From Streptomyces sp. NBC_01689 (GTDB lineage Bacteria > Actinomycetota > Actinomycetes > Streptomycetales > Streptomycetaceae): DNA of 64,000 bases. The position numbers and the translations under genes were made by a program. The notes beneath the pieces were generated by a model. The model made no database searches. It was not told where the DNA came from and was given only the letters and a program-made list of their open reading frames with translations. Positions 18,711-27,347 of this stretch are shown one piece after another; the first letter of the stretch is position 1, and every line of letters begins with the position of its first letter. Where the stretch lies: the NCBI RefSeq assembly GCF_036250675.1, contig NZ_CP109592.1:5022001-5086000 (forward strand), read 5' to 3'.

Positions 18711-18791
18711 TGTGCATCTGCCCCGTCTGGTCTGTCTCAGGTTGTCTCACGTGCTCGCCCCCGGAGGCCGACAGCGCACCGCTGGGTGCGC

Positions 18792-20255
18792 CTACCCGAT
18801 GAGGGCGTCCGGCTTGCCCTTGCTGCGCGGGCGTTCCTCGACCATCTTGCCCCACACGATCATCCGGTATTTGCTCGTGAATTCCGGCGTGCAGGTGGTC
18901 AGGGTGATGTAGCGGCCGGGACCCGTGAAGCCGGAGCCCTTGGGGACCGGGGCCAGCACACTTGTGTTCGAAGGAGACGTCACGGGGAGGATCGACGCCA
19001 TCTTGTAGACGAAGTAGTCGTCCTGCGTCTCGACGACGATCGCGTCGCCCGGCTTGAGGCGGTTGATGTAGCGGAACGGTTCACCGTGGGTGTTGCGGTG
19101 GCCCGCCAGACCGAAGTTGCCCGTCCTGGCGTCCGGCATCGCCGTCTTGAGGCTGCCCTCGCCGTAGTGGCCCACCATTCCGCGGTCGAGCACCTTCGTC
19201 TTGCTGGTGCCCTCCGCGATCGGCGCGACGACGTCCAGCTTCGGGATGTGCAGGATGGCGAAACCCTGTCCCGGCTCGAACGTCCCCGGGCTCCGCCTGC
19301 CGCTCGCCCAGTCCTCCTGCAGATGGTGCGCGGCACTGCCGGCCTGCTGGTGCGCCCGCACGTTCGACCACCACAGCTGGTAGGTCACGAACAGCAGCAT
19401 CAGGACGCCGGTGGTGATGAAGACCTCGCCGATCATGCGGCTCACCACGACCGCGGCGCCGGGCTTCCGCGCCTGCGCCGCACGCCGGGCCGCCACACGG
19501 CTCAGCGGCGCTCCAGCGGCCTCCTGGGCCCCTTCCTGGGGCATCTGGGACTCCGGGGACTCCGGGGACTCCAGGGGCCCTCCGTGGCGCCCATGGCGCC
19601 GTGCGGCCTTGCGTCGCGCCGCGCGTCCCCCGGGCTCGGCCGCGGCCTCGTCCGCCGCGGCCGTACGGGCCGGGGGCCCCGCCATGAGCCGTGCCTGCGC
19701 GACCTCGGGAGCGCGCAGCGCCACGGTCTCGTCGTCCGGCGGTCGGACCACCGCGGAAGGCGCGTCGTAACCCGGCCCGGCCATCGGGCCGGGCGAGGCC
19801 GTGGGGGCCCCGTACGCCGGCGCGGACGGGCCCCCGGGCGCCGCGTACGGGGGCAGGGGAGCGGACGCCCCGTACGGGGGCGCGGGCTCCTGGAAGGCCG
19901 GTGTGACCGGCATGGCCGTCGTCGCCTGTCCGGTGTACGGCTGCCGCTGCCGCTCGGCGTCGTGGCCCCCCGCCGGGGCGCCCTGCCACCGCTGCGCGTA
20001 TCCCGCGGAGTCGCCCGCGTACTGGTGATGACCGGTCCACTGCTGTTCCGGTCCGACGGTGGGCCCGGCCGGCGCGGCGGGGCCGGGGGCCGGGGCCGTG
20101 CCCGGGAGGGGATCGGTGAGCGGGTCCGCCAACTGCTCGACCGCGACCTCGAACGCGCCGGGCGCCCCGTACGGCTGCTGCCCGTACGAGGACCCGTCTC
20201 CTCCGGCGGCACCGTAGGCGGCGCCGGACTCGCGCTCGGGGCGCAGCGCGGTCAC
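18792..20255 (-). CDS. Class E sortase (SrtE-type), copy 2, with long disordered N-terminus
   Basis: A 487-residue sortase. The first 270 residues or so are low-complexity and rich in Pro, Gly, Ala, Tyr and Gln, with repeats of AYGA/PYGA type, and would lie in the cytoplasm. A membrane helix (IGEVFITTGVLMLLFVTYQL) and the catalytic domain follow, with LAGHRNTHG, TLTTCTP and FTSKYRMIVWG carrying the His, Cys and Arg. The GTG overlaps the trpG/pabA stop as GTGA. The extension is far longer than in the two neighbouring sortases; it may bind cytoplasmic partners, but nothing in it is diagnostic. Confidence 0.92.
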   Translation of the reverse strand: MTALRPERESGAAYGAAGGDGSSYGQQPYGAPGAFEVAVEQLADPLTDPLPGTAPAPGPAAPAGPTVGPEQQWTGHHQYAGDSAGYAQRWQGAPAGGHDAERQRQPYTGQATTAMPVTPAFQEPAPPYGASAPLPPYAAPGGPSAPAYGAPTASPGPMAGPGYDAPSAVVRPPDDETVALRAPEVAQARLMAGPPARTAAADEAAAEPGGRAARRKAARRHGRHGGPLESPESPESQMPQEGAQEAAGAPLSRVAARRAAQARKPGAAVVVSRMIGEVFITTGVLMLLFVTYQLWWSNVRAHQQAGSAAHHLQEDWASGRRSPGTFEPGQGFAILHIPKLDVVAPIAEGTSKTKVLDRGMVGHYGEGSLKTAMPDARTGNFGLAGHRNTHGEPFRYINRLKPGDAIVVETQDDYFVYKMASILPVTSPSNTSVLAPVPKGSGFTGPGRYITLTTCTPEFTSKYRMIVWGKMVEERPRSKGKPDALIG

Positions 20256-20890
20256 GCCGTGGCCCTGCCCACCACCGGGGCGAGCCCCGCCGACCTCGCC
20301 ACGGCACCCTGGTCGCCACACTCCACCAGCCAGTTGGCGAGCATCCGGTGCCCGTGCTCCGTCAGCACCGACTCGGGGTGGAACTGGACGCCCTCGACCG
20401 GCAGTTCACGGTGTCTGAGGCCCATGATGATCCCGTCGTGGGTGCGCGCGGTGACCTCCAGCGCGGGCGGCACGGTCTCCGGCTCGGCGGCGAGCGAGTG
20501 GTAGCGGGTCGCCGTGAAGGGGGACGGCAGTCCGGCGAAGACGCCCCTGCCCTCGTGCTCCACCAGCGAGGTCTTGCCGTGCAGCAGCTCGGGCGCGCGG
20601 TCCACGACCCCGCCGTACGCCACCTGCATCGACTGCATGCCGAGACAGACGCCGAAGACGGGCACCCCGGTGTCCGCGCAGTGCCGGACCATCTCGACGC
20701 AGACGCCGGCCTGCTCGGGAGCGCCCGGGCCGGGCGACAGGAGCACTCCGTCGAACCCGTCCTGGGCGTGCGCGGTCGACACCTCGTCGTTGCGCAGCAC
20801 CTCGCACTCGGCGCCCAGCTGGTAGAGGTACTGGACCAGGTTGAAGACGAAGCTGTCGTAGTTGTCGACGACGAGGATCCGCGCGCTCAC
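20252..20890 (-). CDS. Class I glutamine amidotransferase (anthranilate or aminodeoxychorismate synthase component II)
   Basis: A 212-residue glutaminase that supplies ammonia to a chorismate-using partner. The start motif is ILVVDNYDSFVFNLVQYL, the oxyanion strand LLSPGPGAPEQAG, the nucleophile Cys lies in FGVCLGMQ, and the His-Glu pair in VEGVQFHPES. The GTG start overlaps the preceding small gene's stop, and its own stop overlaps the next sortase start, so all three are coupled. The same gene (trpG/pabA) sits beside pknB in Mycobacterium. The partner subunit is not in the window, so anthranilate versus folate use is open. Confidence 0.92.
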   Translation of the reverse strand: MSARILVVDNYDSFVFNLVQYLYQLGAECEVLRNDEVSTAHAQDGFDGVLLSPGPGAPEQAGVCVEMVRHCADTGVPVFGVCLGMQSMQVAYGGVVDRAPELLHGKTSLVEHEGRGVFAGLPSPFTATRYHSLAAEPETVPPALEVTARTHDGIIMGLRHRELPVEGVQFHPESVLTEHGHRMLANWLVECGDQGAVARSAGLAPVVGRATA

Positions 20891-21048
20891 TGGTTGTTCA
20901 CCGTCACATCGTTGAAGGGCAGCAGCGGTTCGGCCCAGGGGAAGACGTACTGGAAGAGCACGTAGACCACCGCCAGGACGAGCACGAGTGAAATCAGCGC
21001 CTTCACCCACACGTTGCCCGGCAGATGCCGCCAGATGAAGCCGTACAT
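20887..21048 (-). CDS. Small membrane protein (53 aa)
   Basis: A short single-span protein: MYGFIWRHLPGN, a hydrophobic helix about residues 15-37 (KALISLVLVLAVVYVLFQYV) and an acidic tail ending DVTVNNQ. The ATG has AAGGGA upstream and the stop overlaps the GTG of the glutaminase gene (GTGA). I recognise it only as a conserved position in this Streptomyces operon, not by function. Confidence 0.85.
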   Translation of the reverse strand: MYGFIWRHLPGNVWVKALISLVLVLAVVYVLFQYVFPWAEPLLPFNDVTVNNQ

Positions 21049-21119
21049 GCCGTCCCTTCCGTCGCACCACGGCGTCAGAGCCACCCTGCACCACCGGACC
21101 CACGCCGTACGGGACCAGA

Positions 21120-21845
21120 CTAACGGCGGAGCGCCCCGGGTTTCCCGGCCTCCACAGGCTGTGTGGAATCCAGATGTGCCCAGACGATCAGCCGGTGGCT
21201 GTGCCCCCACTCCGGGTCGCAGGTGGTCAGCGTCAGGTAGCGGCCCGGAGCCGTATACCCGGACTTACGTGGCACAGGGTCGATCACCTCAACGTCCGTG
21301 GGCACGGTTTTGTAGGGGCCTTTGTCGATCCGATACGTGAACCAGGTGGTTCCGTCGGTCAGCACCACCGCGTCACCGCGTCGCAGCTCCGGGAAGTCCT
21401 CGAAGGGGTCGCCGTAGGTCCGGCGGTGTCCCGCGACGGCGAAGTTCCCCGTCTGCCCCAGCTGTGCCGTCCCCCGGTAGTGGCCGAGCCCCTTCTTCAG
21501 GACACTCGTTCCGGTGCCTTCGAGCACGGGTTTGTTCCACGTGAAACCGAGGCGCGGGATGTACATCACCGCGAAGGGCTTGCCGTAGGCGTACGAGGGC
21601 GGGCGCTTCGGGGTCCCGCCGGCCGCCGGTCGACCGGTCGCCGTCGGGGCGGTGGCGGGCTCCCCCGGCGGCCGCGCGAGTGCCCCCTTCGACCACTGCC
21701 GCTGCAGCTGGTCGATCTGGTGGTCCATCTCGCTGTCGGCCTTCACGCCCGTCCAGAACAGCAGGTAGACCACGAAGAGCACGATCAGCGTGCCGGTGGT
21801 GATGCAGAGCTCGCTCACCGTCCTGACGACCACTCGCACCGACAC
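21120..21845 (-). CDS. Class E sortase (SrtE-type), copy 3
   Basis: A 241-residue sortase with an N-terminal membrane helix (about 10-33) directly at the start. A Pro-rich linker (57-85) and the catalytic domain follow, with His in VAGHRRTYG, Cys in TLTTCDP and Arg in WGHSHRLIVWA. The GTG is preceded by GGGGGG. It lies 26 nt after the DUF881 gene, first of the three sortases. A parS-like sequence is embedded in its coding region at 21534-21547. Confidence 0.93.
   Translation of the reverse strand: MSVRVVVRTVSELCITTGTLIVLFVVYLLFWTGVKADSEMDHQIDQLQRQWSKGALARPPGEPATAPTATGRPAAGGTPKRPPSYAYGKPFAVMYIPRLGFTWNKPVLEGTGTSVLKKGLGHYRGTAQLGQTGNFAVAGHRRTYGDPFEDFPELRRGDAVVLTDGTTWFTYRIDKGPYKTVPTDVEVIDPVPRKSGYTAPGRYLTLTTCDPEWGHSHRLIVWAHLDSTQPVEAGKPGALRR
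21534..21547. promoter_or_regulatory. parS-like site inside a sortase gene
   Basis: GTTCCACGTGAAAC differs from the palindromic Streptomyces parS GTTTCACGTGAAAC at one position. It lies about 21 kb from oriC. Confidence 0.7.
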
Positions 21846-21871
21846 AGGCCCCCCAGCGGCAGCGGCTCCGG

Positions 21872-22651
21872 CTACTCCACAGGCTTCGCGTAGTGCAGAT
21901 CCACTGTGCCCGAGTAGCCGGGAAGAGTCACCGTCCCGTTCTCCTCGACTTTCCAGCCGAGCCCGTAGACGTTGACGTACACCATGTAGTTCTGGATCGC
22001 CGGGGAGTCCGCGAGCGCCTTCTGGAGCTTCTCCGGGTCACCGACCGCGGTGATCTTGTAGGGGGGCGAGTAGACGCGTCCCTGCAGAATCAGCGTGTTG
22101 CCGACGCAGCGCACGGCGCTGGTGGAGATCAGCCGCTGGTCCATGACCTTGATCCCCTGGGCGCCGCCGAGCCACAGGGCGTTCACCACGGCCTGCAGGT
22201 CCTGCTGGTGGATGACCAGATAGTCGGGCTGCGGTTCGGGGTAGCCGGGCAGCTTGGCCGTCGCGTTCGGCGGGGCGTCGTTGAGGGTGACCGTGACGGC
22301 CTTGCCCTTGAGCGGCTTGGTGCCCGCCTTCTTCTCCAGCGCGGCGACCTTGTCGGTCTCGGCCCGGCTGCTGCCGTTCTCCCGCCCGGCGAGGCCGTCG
22401 ACCTGGCCGCGCAGCGCGCCGTTGGAGTCGTCGAGCGACGCGTTCTTGTGGCTCCGCTCCTGGATCAGGTCGGAGAGCTTCAGCAGGGACGCGTCCGTGC
22501 GGATGTTGGTGCCCTTGGCCGTGTCGAAGCTGGTGAAGAAGATCAGCCCGGCGAGGGCGAAGACGGCCGCGGTGAGGACCCGAACGGGCCGGAAACGGCG
22601 CGAACCGGCAGGACTGGGACCCGTCCCTGGAGAGTCGGCAGAATTGCTCAA
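21872..22651 (-). CDS. DUF881-family membrane protein
   Basis: A 259-residue protein with one N-terminal membrane helix (about 24-42, [19 protein letters not shown]), a coiled-coil-like segment (about 55-105) and the DUF881 domain (about 115-255, ending [14 protein letters not shown]). The start is a TTG with AAGGAG upstream. The family sits next to crgA across actinobacteria (Rv0012 in M. tuberculosis) and is suspected of a role in division, but its biochemical function is unknown. It heads the leftward sortase operon and is divergent from crgA. Confidence 0.9.
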   Translation of the reverse strand: MSNSADSPGTGPSPAGSRRFRPVRVLTAAVFALAGLIFFTSFDTAKGTNIRTDASLLKLSDLIQERSHKNASLDDSNGALRGQVDGLAGRENGSSRAETDKVAALEKKAGTKPLKGKAVTVTLNDAPPNATAKLPGYPEPQPDYLVIHQQDLQAVVNALWLGGAQGIKVMDQRLISTSAVRCVGNTLILQGRVYSPPYKITAVGDPEKLQKALADSPAIQNYMVYVNVYGLGWKVEENGTVTLPGYSGTVDLHYAKPVE

Positions 22652-22793
22652 CGTACCCTTATCTCCTTCGGCGCCGCGGAAGCACTACGCTAACGGACGC
22701 CCGGGGGAGCGCTCAGTGTCCCCTTGTACGCTGCCCCGGAGCCCGCCCCAGTTCCCTGCGCGGCCACGCAGCGCATCGACAGGAGAGACCCTC

Positions 22794-23048
22794 GTGCCGA
22801 AGTCACGTATCCGCAAGAAGGCCGACTACACGCCACCCCCGGCGAAGCAGACGACCAACATCAAGCTCACCAGTCGCGGCTGGGTCGCGCCGGTCATGCT
22901 GGCCATGTTCCTCATCGGCCTCGCCTGGATCGTCGTCTTCTACGTGACCGACGGCTCGCTGCCGATCGACGCGCTGGACAACTGGAACATCGTGGTCGGT
23001 TTCGGCTTCATCGCGGCGGGATTCGGCGTCTCCACGCAGTGGAAGTAG
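22794..23048 (+). CDS. crgA: Cell division inhibitor/organiser CrgA
   Basis: An 84-residue protein with two membrane helices (about 34-54 and 66-83) after a basic N-terminus ([13 protein letters not shown]). In Streptomyces CrgA coordinates septation with aerial growth and influences FtsZ ring timing. The GTG has AGGAGAG upstream, and the length matches the family. Confidence 0.97.
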   Translation: MPKSRIRKKADYTPPPAKQTTNIKLTSRGWVAPVMLAMFLIGLAWIVVFYVTDGSLPIDALDNWNIVVGFGFIAAGFGVSTQWK

Positions 23049-23096
23049 CGCTCCGCGACGGACACTCCGGCCGTTCCCGGACAGCTCTCCCCAGGG

Positions 23097-23309
23097 TTAT
23101 CCACTGAGTTATCCACAACTGTTTTCCACAGGTGGAAAAAGAACGACGATCTGTGGATAACTCATCCAGGGTTGACGCCGGTGTGACTGGCCTACCGGGA
23201 TCCGCAAGTCTGTTCGCCCCCTGTCCGACCTGGGAAAACTCGGGTCAGCGACAGGGGGCACAGCTGTTCCCACACAGCGTGCACAAGATCCGCGACCGTC
23301 TGTGGACAA
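23097..23309. promoter_or_regulatory. DnaA-box cluster outside oriC
   Basis: Boxes at 23097 (TTATCCACT), 23109 (TTATCCACA), 23122 (TTTTCCACA), 23131 (GGTGGAAAA) and 23152 (TGTGGATAA) lie within 64 bp; a further TGTGGACAA is at 23301. Two are perfect for the E. coli-type consensus. The stretch lies between the 3' ends of crgA and the rhomboid gene, so it is not an obvious promoter. It could titrate DnaA near the origin. Confidence 0.75.
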
Positions 23310-23330
23310 CAGAGCGACGACCAGGGCCGC

Positions 23331-24245
23331 TCAGGTGAGCTGAGCCGTCCTGACCAGCGTCGCGACCACCACCAGGGCGAGCACCAGCGCACAGACCCCG
23401 TACTGGACCAGGTTCCGCCGCTCGCGCGGTGCGTGGACCATCGCGTAGCCCACGACGACACCTCCCACGAGACCGCCGATGTGCGCCTGCCAGGAGATGC
23501 CGAAGGCGGGGGTGAAGGTGAAGATCAGGTTGATCACGAGCAGGGCGATCAGGGGGCGCAGGTCGTAGTTGCGACGGCGCATCAGGACGCCGGTGGCGCC
23601 GAAGAGACCGAAGATCGCGCCGGAGGCGCCGAGCGACGGCTGGTTCGGCGCGGCGAGGAGATACGTGAGCGCGCTGCCGGCGAGCCCCGACACGAAGTAC
23701 AGCGCGAGGTAGCGGGCCCGGCCGAGGACCGCCTCCAGGGGGCCGCCGATCCACCAGAGGCTGAGCATGTTGAACAGGATGTGGACGTAGTTGCCGTGCA
23801 GGAACATCGACGTCAGCAGCCGGTACCACTGGCCTTCCGCGATGCCCTCGACCGAGCCGAGGACCGGCACGTACGCCCGGCCGATGAGGTCGAAGCTGTC
23901 GGTGAAGCGGTCGCCCACCGCCTGCTGCACCAGGAAGAGGGCGAGGTTGATCCCGATCAGGACCTTGGTGAGGAGCCGGGGGTCCGCGGCGACGGTGCCG
24001 CCCGCCAGGGTGCGCGGCCGGGAGGCCGACGGCGGATGTCCCGTGCCGGAGCCGCCCCGGACGCATTCGGGGCACTGGAAGCCGACGGCGGCGCTGACCA
24101 TGCACTCGGGGCAGATCGGGCGCTCGCAGCGGCTGCAGCGCACACCGGTCTCGCGGTCCGGGTGCCGGTAGCAGGTCGGCGTCTTCCCGGTGTCCTGCGA
24201 TCCCTGGTCCTGCGGGCCCTGTGGGCTGCCTGGTGCCTGGTCCAT
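23331..24245 (-). CDS. Rhomboid-family intramembrane serine protease with N-terminal zinc finger
   Basis: A 304-residue protein. Residues 23-62 form a B-box-like zinc finger (CYRHPDRETGVRCSRC, then CPEC twice). The rhomboid domain of six to seven helices follows, with the catalytic Ser in GASGAIFG, His in SWQAHIGG and the loop motif HGNYVHILFNM. The ATG at 24245 has GAGGGG upstream; 16 upstream codons are not needed. Substrates are unknown. The gene is monocistronic and convergent with crgA. Confidence 0.93.
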   Translation of the reverse strand: MDQAPGSPQGPQDQGSQDTGKTPTCYRHPDRETGVRCSRCERPICPECMVSAAVGFQCPECVRGGSGTGHPPSASRPRTLAGGTVAADPRLLTKVLIGINLALFLVQQAVGDRFTDSFDLIGRAYVPVLGSVEGIAEGQWYRLLTSMFLHGNYVHILFNMLSLWWIGGPLEAVLGRARYLALYFVSGLAGSALTYLLAAPNQPSLGASGAIFGLFGATGVLMRRRNYDLRPLIALLVINLIFTFTPAFGISWQAHIGGLVGGVVVGYAMVHAPRERRNLVQYGVCALVLALVVVATLVRTAQLT

Positions 24246-24354
24246 GGGGTCCCCTCGATCGGTCGTACACACTGCACCGCCCCGTCCATCCATACGGATG
24301 AACGGGGCGTTTGGTTCCCCGCTGGAGTCCTCGGGACCCCGCGGTCGGCCGGGC

Positions 24355-24888
24355 TCAGCCCTCGCGGGTCTCGACCACGACCGACTCGATGACGACGTCG
24401 TTGACCGGACGGTCGGTGCGCGGGTTGGTCTGGGTGCCCGCGATGGCGTCCACGACCTTCTGGCCGGCCGGGTTGACGACCTCGCCGAAGATGGTGTGCT
24501 TGCGGGTCAGCCACGCCGTCGGGGAGACGGTGATGAAGAACTGGGAGCCGTTGGTGCCGGGGCCCGCGTTCGCCATCGCCAGCAGATACGGCTTGTCGAA
24601 GGCGAGGTCGGGGTGGAACTCGTCCTCGAACTGGTAGCCCGGGCCACCGGTGCCGTTGCCGAGCGGGTCACCGCCCTGGATCATGAATCCGCTGATCACC
24701 CGGTGGAAGACCGTGCCGTCGTAGAGCTTGTCCGTGGACTTCGCACCCGTCTCCGGGTTGACCCACTCCCGCTCACCCGTGGCGAGCTCGACGAAGTTCC
24801 GGACCGTCTTGGGCGCGTGGTTCGGCAGGAGCCGGACTTCGATGTCGCCTTGGTTGGTCTTCAGGGTGGCGTAAAGCTGCTCGGCCAC
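24355..24888 (-). CDS. Cyclophilin-type peptidyl-prolyl cis-trans isomerase
   Basis: A 177-residue cytosolic isomerase; the whole protein is one cyclophilin domain. Active-site strands are FHRVISGFMIQGGDP, YLLAMANAGPGTNGSQFF and HTIFGEVV, and the family Arg, Phe and Gln residues are present. The GTG has GGAAGG 8 nt upstream. It corresponds to the ppiA gene beside crgA in mycobacteria. Confidence 0.95.
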   Translation of the reverse strand: MAEQLYATLKTNQGDIEVRLLPNHAPKTVRNFVELATGEREWVNPETGAKSTDKLYDGTVFHRVISGFMIQGGDPLGNGTGGPGYQFEDEFHPDLAFDKPYLLAMANAGPGTNGSQFFITVSPTAWLTRKHTIFGEVVNPAGQKVVDAIAGTQTNPRTDRPVNDVVIESVVVETREG

Positions 24889-25200
24889 GATCTGCCTTCC
24901 GTTGCCTTCTTTTGACCCCCCGATCCTCGCACGGCCCGGACCCCGCGTCGCCCGACCGCCACCTCCGGGCGAACATCCCGTCCTCCCTCTTGCGGAAAAC
25001 GCGTCGATTCCTCGCGCGGGCGGCGCCCGGAGCCGCGATCCGTGGCAGGGTCGGCGGCAAGGCCCGGTTGCCCCGTATGCCCCATCTCGCATGCCCTCCG
25101 GACGCGCGAGGGGCATGATCTCGAAAAGGGTGGAAAGGTGGACTGTGCCTGTTTGGGGTACTCGAACGCCCAAGTACGCCACCGAGGAGGAGGAAAACCC
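24889..25200. other. Divergent promoter region, no gene
   Basis: A 312-nt region between the cyclophilin and DUF5324 genes. The right end holds the strong ribosome site CGAGGAGGAGG. I could not assign -35/-10 elements with confidence. Confidence 0.5.
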
Positions 25201-25911
25201 GTGACCCGCATTGACAGCGTGCGCGCCGCGACCGGCTCGGCGAAGGACAGCGTGCTGCACGCCGCGGAAGTGGTGGCGCCTTACGCCGACACGGCCAAGG
25301 ACCGGGCCTCGCACTACGCGAACGAGGCACGCGTACGGCTCGCGCCCAAGATGACGCTGGCCGCAGAGCAGGCCCGCGTGCAGTACGACGCCCGTCTCGC
25401 GCCGCGGCTCGAGCAGGCGCGCGCCCATGTGCCGCCCAAGGTCGATCACGCCGCCCACGCCGCCCACACGGCCGCCGTCCGCACCCGCCAGGCGGCGCTC
25501 CAGGCCGCCGACTACACCAAGCCGAGAATCGAGCAGGCCGTGGCCGCGGCCCAGCCGGTGCGCGAGGAGGCCGCGGCACGAGGCGCGGCGGCGCTCGCGG
25601 CACTGCGCGGGCAGGTCTCCCCCAAGGAGATCGAGAAGCTGGTCCGCAAGCACCGGCGGCGGGCGAAGGCCGGCCGCGCGGTGAAGGGGCTGGCCGTCCT
25701 GGGCCTGCTGGCGGGTGGCGCCTACGCCGCCTGGAAGTGGTGGGACAAGCAGGCCAACCCCGACTGGCTCGTGGAGCCGCCCGCGGCGACGGAGGTGCCC
25801 GAACCGGGCCGCCTGACGTCGGTCGACGGCAGCGCCCGGACCGACCTCGACCCCGAGGTCCAGGCCAAGCAGGCCGAGGAGGAAGCGGCGAAGCGCGACG
25901 ATCGCCACTGA
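25201..25911 (+). CDS. DUF5324-type membrane-associated protein
   Basis: A 236-residue protein typical of Streptomyces. It begins TRIDSVRAATGSAKDSVLHAA, runs as long Ala-rich amphipathic helices (about 10-150) with many Lys/Arg/Glu, then a basic patch KHRRRAKAGR and one hydrophobic helix (about 162-178, GLAVLGLLAGGAYAAWKWW). An acidic tail follows. The GTG has GGAGGAGG upstream. No enzymatic motif is visible and the function is unknown; a membrane-surface scaffolding role is possible. Confidence 0.85.
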   Translation: MTRIDSVRAATGSAKDSVLHAAEVVAPYADTAKDRASHYANEARVRLAPKMTLAAEQARVQYDARLAPRLEQARAHVPPKVDHAAHAAHTAAVRTRQAALQAADYTKPRIEQAVAAAQPVREEAAARGAAALAALRGQVSPKEIEKLVRKHRRRAKAGRAVKGLAVLGLLAGGAYAAWKWWDKQANPDWLVEPPAATEVPEPGRLTSVDGSARTDLDPEVQAKQAEEEAAKRDDRH

Positions 25912-25944
25912 ACCCCCGCCCGGACCGGTCCGGGCAGAGGCTTC

Positions 25945-25996
25945 AACAACGCTGTGGGGCAGGAGACTTGAGGGTCTCCTGCCCCACAGCGTTGTT
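25945..25996. terminator. Long hairpin terminator after the DUF5324 gene
   Basis: A perfect 23-bp stem (25945-25967 with 25974-25996) closes on a 6-nt loop and is followed by TTTC. The downstream arm overlaps a parS site by three bases. Confidence 0.9.
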
Positions 25997-26008
25997 TCAC
26001 GTGGAACA
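25993..26008. promoter_or_regulatory. parS site
   Basis: TGTTTCACGTGGAACA is identical to the 16-bp parS sequence of B. subtilis in inverted orientation. It lies in intergenic DNA directly abutting a terminator hairpin. Confidence 0.85.
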
Positions 26009-26352
26009 GGACGAGGGGGGCCCGGCGCCTGGCGCGTCGGGAAGGCGGCGGAGAACACGGGGAAGCTGCCCGTTTACGGGTTCCGTCCGTGATGACGTTT
26101 GCAACGACCCTCACGCACAACATCCACACAGACTCTCTTCACCGTGCGCATGGCCTTGATTACCCACCTCTGCTTGCGCCAGTTCACGCACGGCGCCGAT
26201 GACGGACCACGAGGCCCGCCACGGGGCGCCGGCCACCCGCCGGGCGGCCCCGGCACCCTTCGACAGCACACCTCTTTGCGCAAACAAATGCAACGCCTGC
26301 GAATTCTCTCCTGTGACGCAGGTCACCAAGAGAGCCTCAAAGTGGGGCATAC
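26009..26352. other. Intergenic stretch without a recognised gene
   Basis: I see no gene between the parS site and the tRNA-Ala terminator. Short frames on both strands (for example 26074-26283 minus) have no convincing ribosome site or known relatives. Confidence 0.5.
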
Positions 26353-26389
26353 GAAAACCGGCCGGTCGCCCTGAAGGCGTCCGGCCGGT
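26353..26389 (-). terminator. tRNA-Ala terminator
   Basis: ACCGGCCGG (26357-26365) pairs with CCGGCCGGT (26381-26389), with an inner CGCC/GGCG stem. The adjoining AAAA gives a U tract for leftward transcription. Confidence 0.8.
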
Positions 26390-26396
26390 CCGAGTG

Positions 26397-26469
26397 TGGA
26401 GCCTAGGGGAGTCGAACCCCTGACATCTGCCATGCAAAGACAGCGCTCTACCAACTGAGCTAAGGCCCC
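26397..26469 (-). tRNA. tRNA-Ala (anticodon TGC)
   Basis: A 73-nt tRNA without encoded CCA. Acceptor GGGGCCT pairs with AGGCTCC and includes the G3:U70 pair that marks alanine tRNAs. The anticodon stem CTGTC/GGCAG encloses TTTGCAT, giving TGC. The TPsi arm GGGGTTCGACTCCCC is intact. Confidence 0.96.
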
Positions 26470-26520
26470 GAAGAGAAGCGTCCGGCCGGTGCATTCCGCC
26501 ACCGACTGGCGCCGGGCACC

Positions 26521-26551
26521 AGAGTACCGGGTCACCCCCGGTATCTCGCAA
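26521..26551 (-). promoter_or_regulatory. Probable tRNA-Ala promoter
   Basis: Reading leftward, TTGCGA (26551-26546) and TACTCT (26526-26521) are 19 nt apart and about 50 nt before the tRNA. A GC-rich inverted repeat (TACCGGG/CCCGGTA type) fills the spacer. Confidence 0.4.
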
Positions 26552-26649
26552 AAAGATTGGGGGTCCCCGTGGGCGACCACTCTCCGTAAGATGCTCGACG
26601 TGGTTCGCGATGGCGAACCACGGTATTGGGGAAGCGATGGGGAGACGCA

Positions 26650-27198
26650 ATGGACGCCGCACAGCAGGAAGCAACCGCAAGAGCCCAGGAGCTGCAGCGG
26701 AACTGGTACGGGGAGCCGCTGGGGACGCTCTTCCGTAGGCTCATAGACGATCTGGGCCTCAACCAGGCGCGTCTTGCCGGGGTACTGGGCCTGTCCGCGC
26801 CCATGCTGTCGCAGCTGATGAGCGGCCAGCGTGCCAAGATCGGCAATCCCGCGGTGGTCCAGCGGGTCCAGCTGCTGCAGGACCTGGCGGGGCAGGTCGC
26901 GGACGGCAGTGTCAGCGCCGCCGAGGCGACCGAGCGCATGGACGAGATCAAGAAGTCCCAGGGGGGCTCCGTGCTCAGCAACACCACGCAGTCGACGAGC
27001 AGTTCGGGTGCGCCCACGGTCAAGCGCGTGGTCCGCGAGATCCAGTCGTTGCTGCGCTCGGTGGCGGCCGCCGGGGACATCATCGAGGCCGCCGACACCC
27101 TCGCTCCCACCCACCCGGAACTGGCAGAGTTCCTCCGGGTGTACGGCGCCGGCCGCACCTCGGACGCCGTCGCGCACTACCAGTCGCACCAGAACTGA
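26650..27198 (+). CDS. Helix-turn-helix DNA-binding protein
   Basis: A 182-residue regulator. Residues 28-65 form a Cro/Xre-like HTH (LNQARLAGVLGL, then SAPMLSQLMSGQRAKIGNP). An alpha-helical middle part and a C-terminal region (about 120-180) with VKRVVREIQSLLRSVAAAGD follow. The ATG has GGGGAG upstream; an earlier start at 26626 lacks one. The family is conserved at this place in Streptomyces. Its targets are unknown; it may regulate the kinase gene just downstream. Confidence 0.88.
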   Translation: MDAAQQEATARAQELQRNWYGEPLGTLFRRLIDDLGLNQARLAGVLGLSAPMLSQLMSGQRAKIGNPAVVQRVQLLQDLAGQVADGSVSAAEATERMDEIKKSQGGSVLSNTTQSTSSSGAPTVKRVVREIQSLLRSVAAAGDIIEAADTLAPTHPELAEFLRVYGAGRTSDAVAHYQSHQN

Positions 27199-27347
27199 GC
27201 CGACGGCCCGCAACCGAGCCGACGGTCCGGCCGACCGCACGCCCCGCGCTGGAGGGCCCGCAACGCCGTCCAGCGCCGCGTCCCGGGTCACCGGGCACCT
27301 CGCGGAAGCCGTAAGGACCGACTGCCGAAGGGGAGCGACGCACGACC

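Noticed and set aside
20252..20255. Frameshift between trpG/pabA and the sortase
   Set aside because: The GTGA overlap is a normal coupled stop-start, repeated at several other junctions in this window.
26074..26283. 69-codon minus-strand frame between parS and tRNA-Ala
   Set aside because: No ribosome site or recognisable family; it crosses promoter-like DNA.
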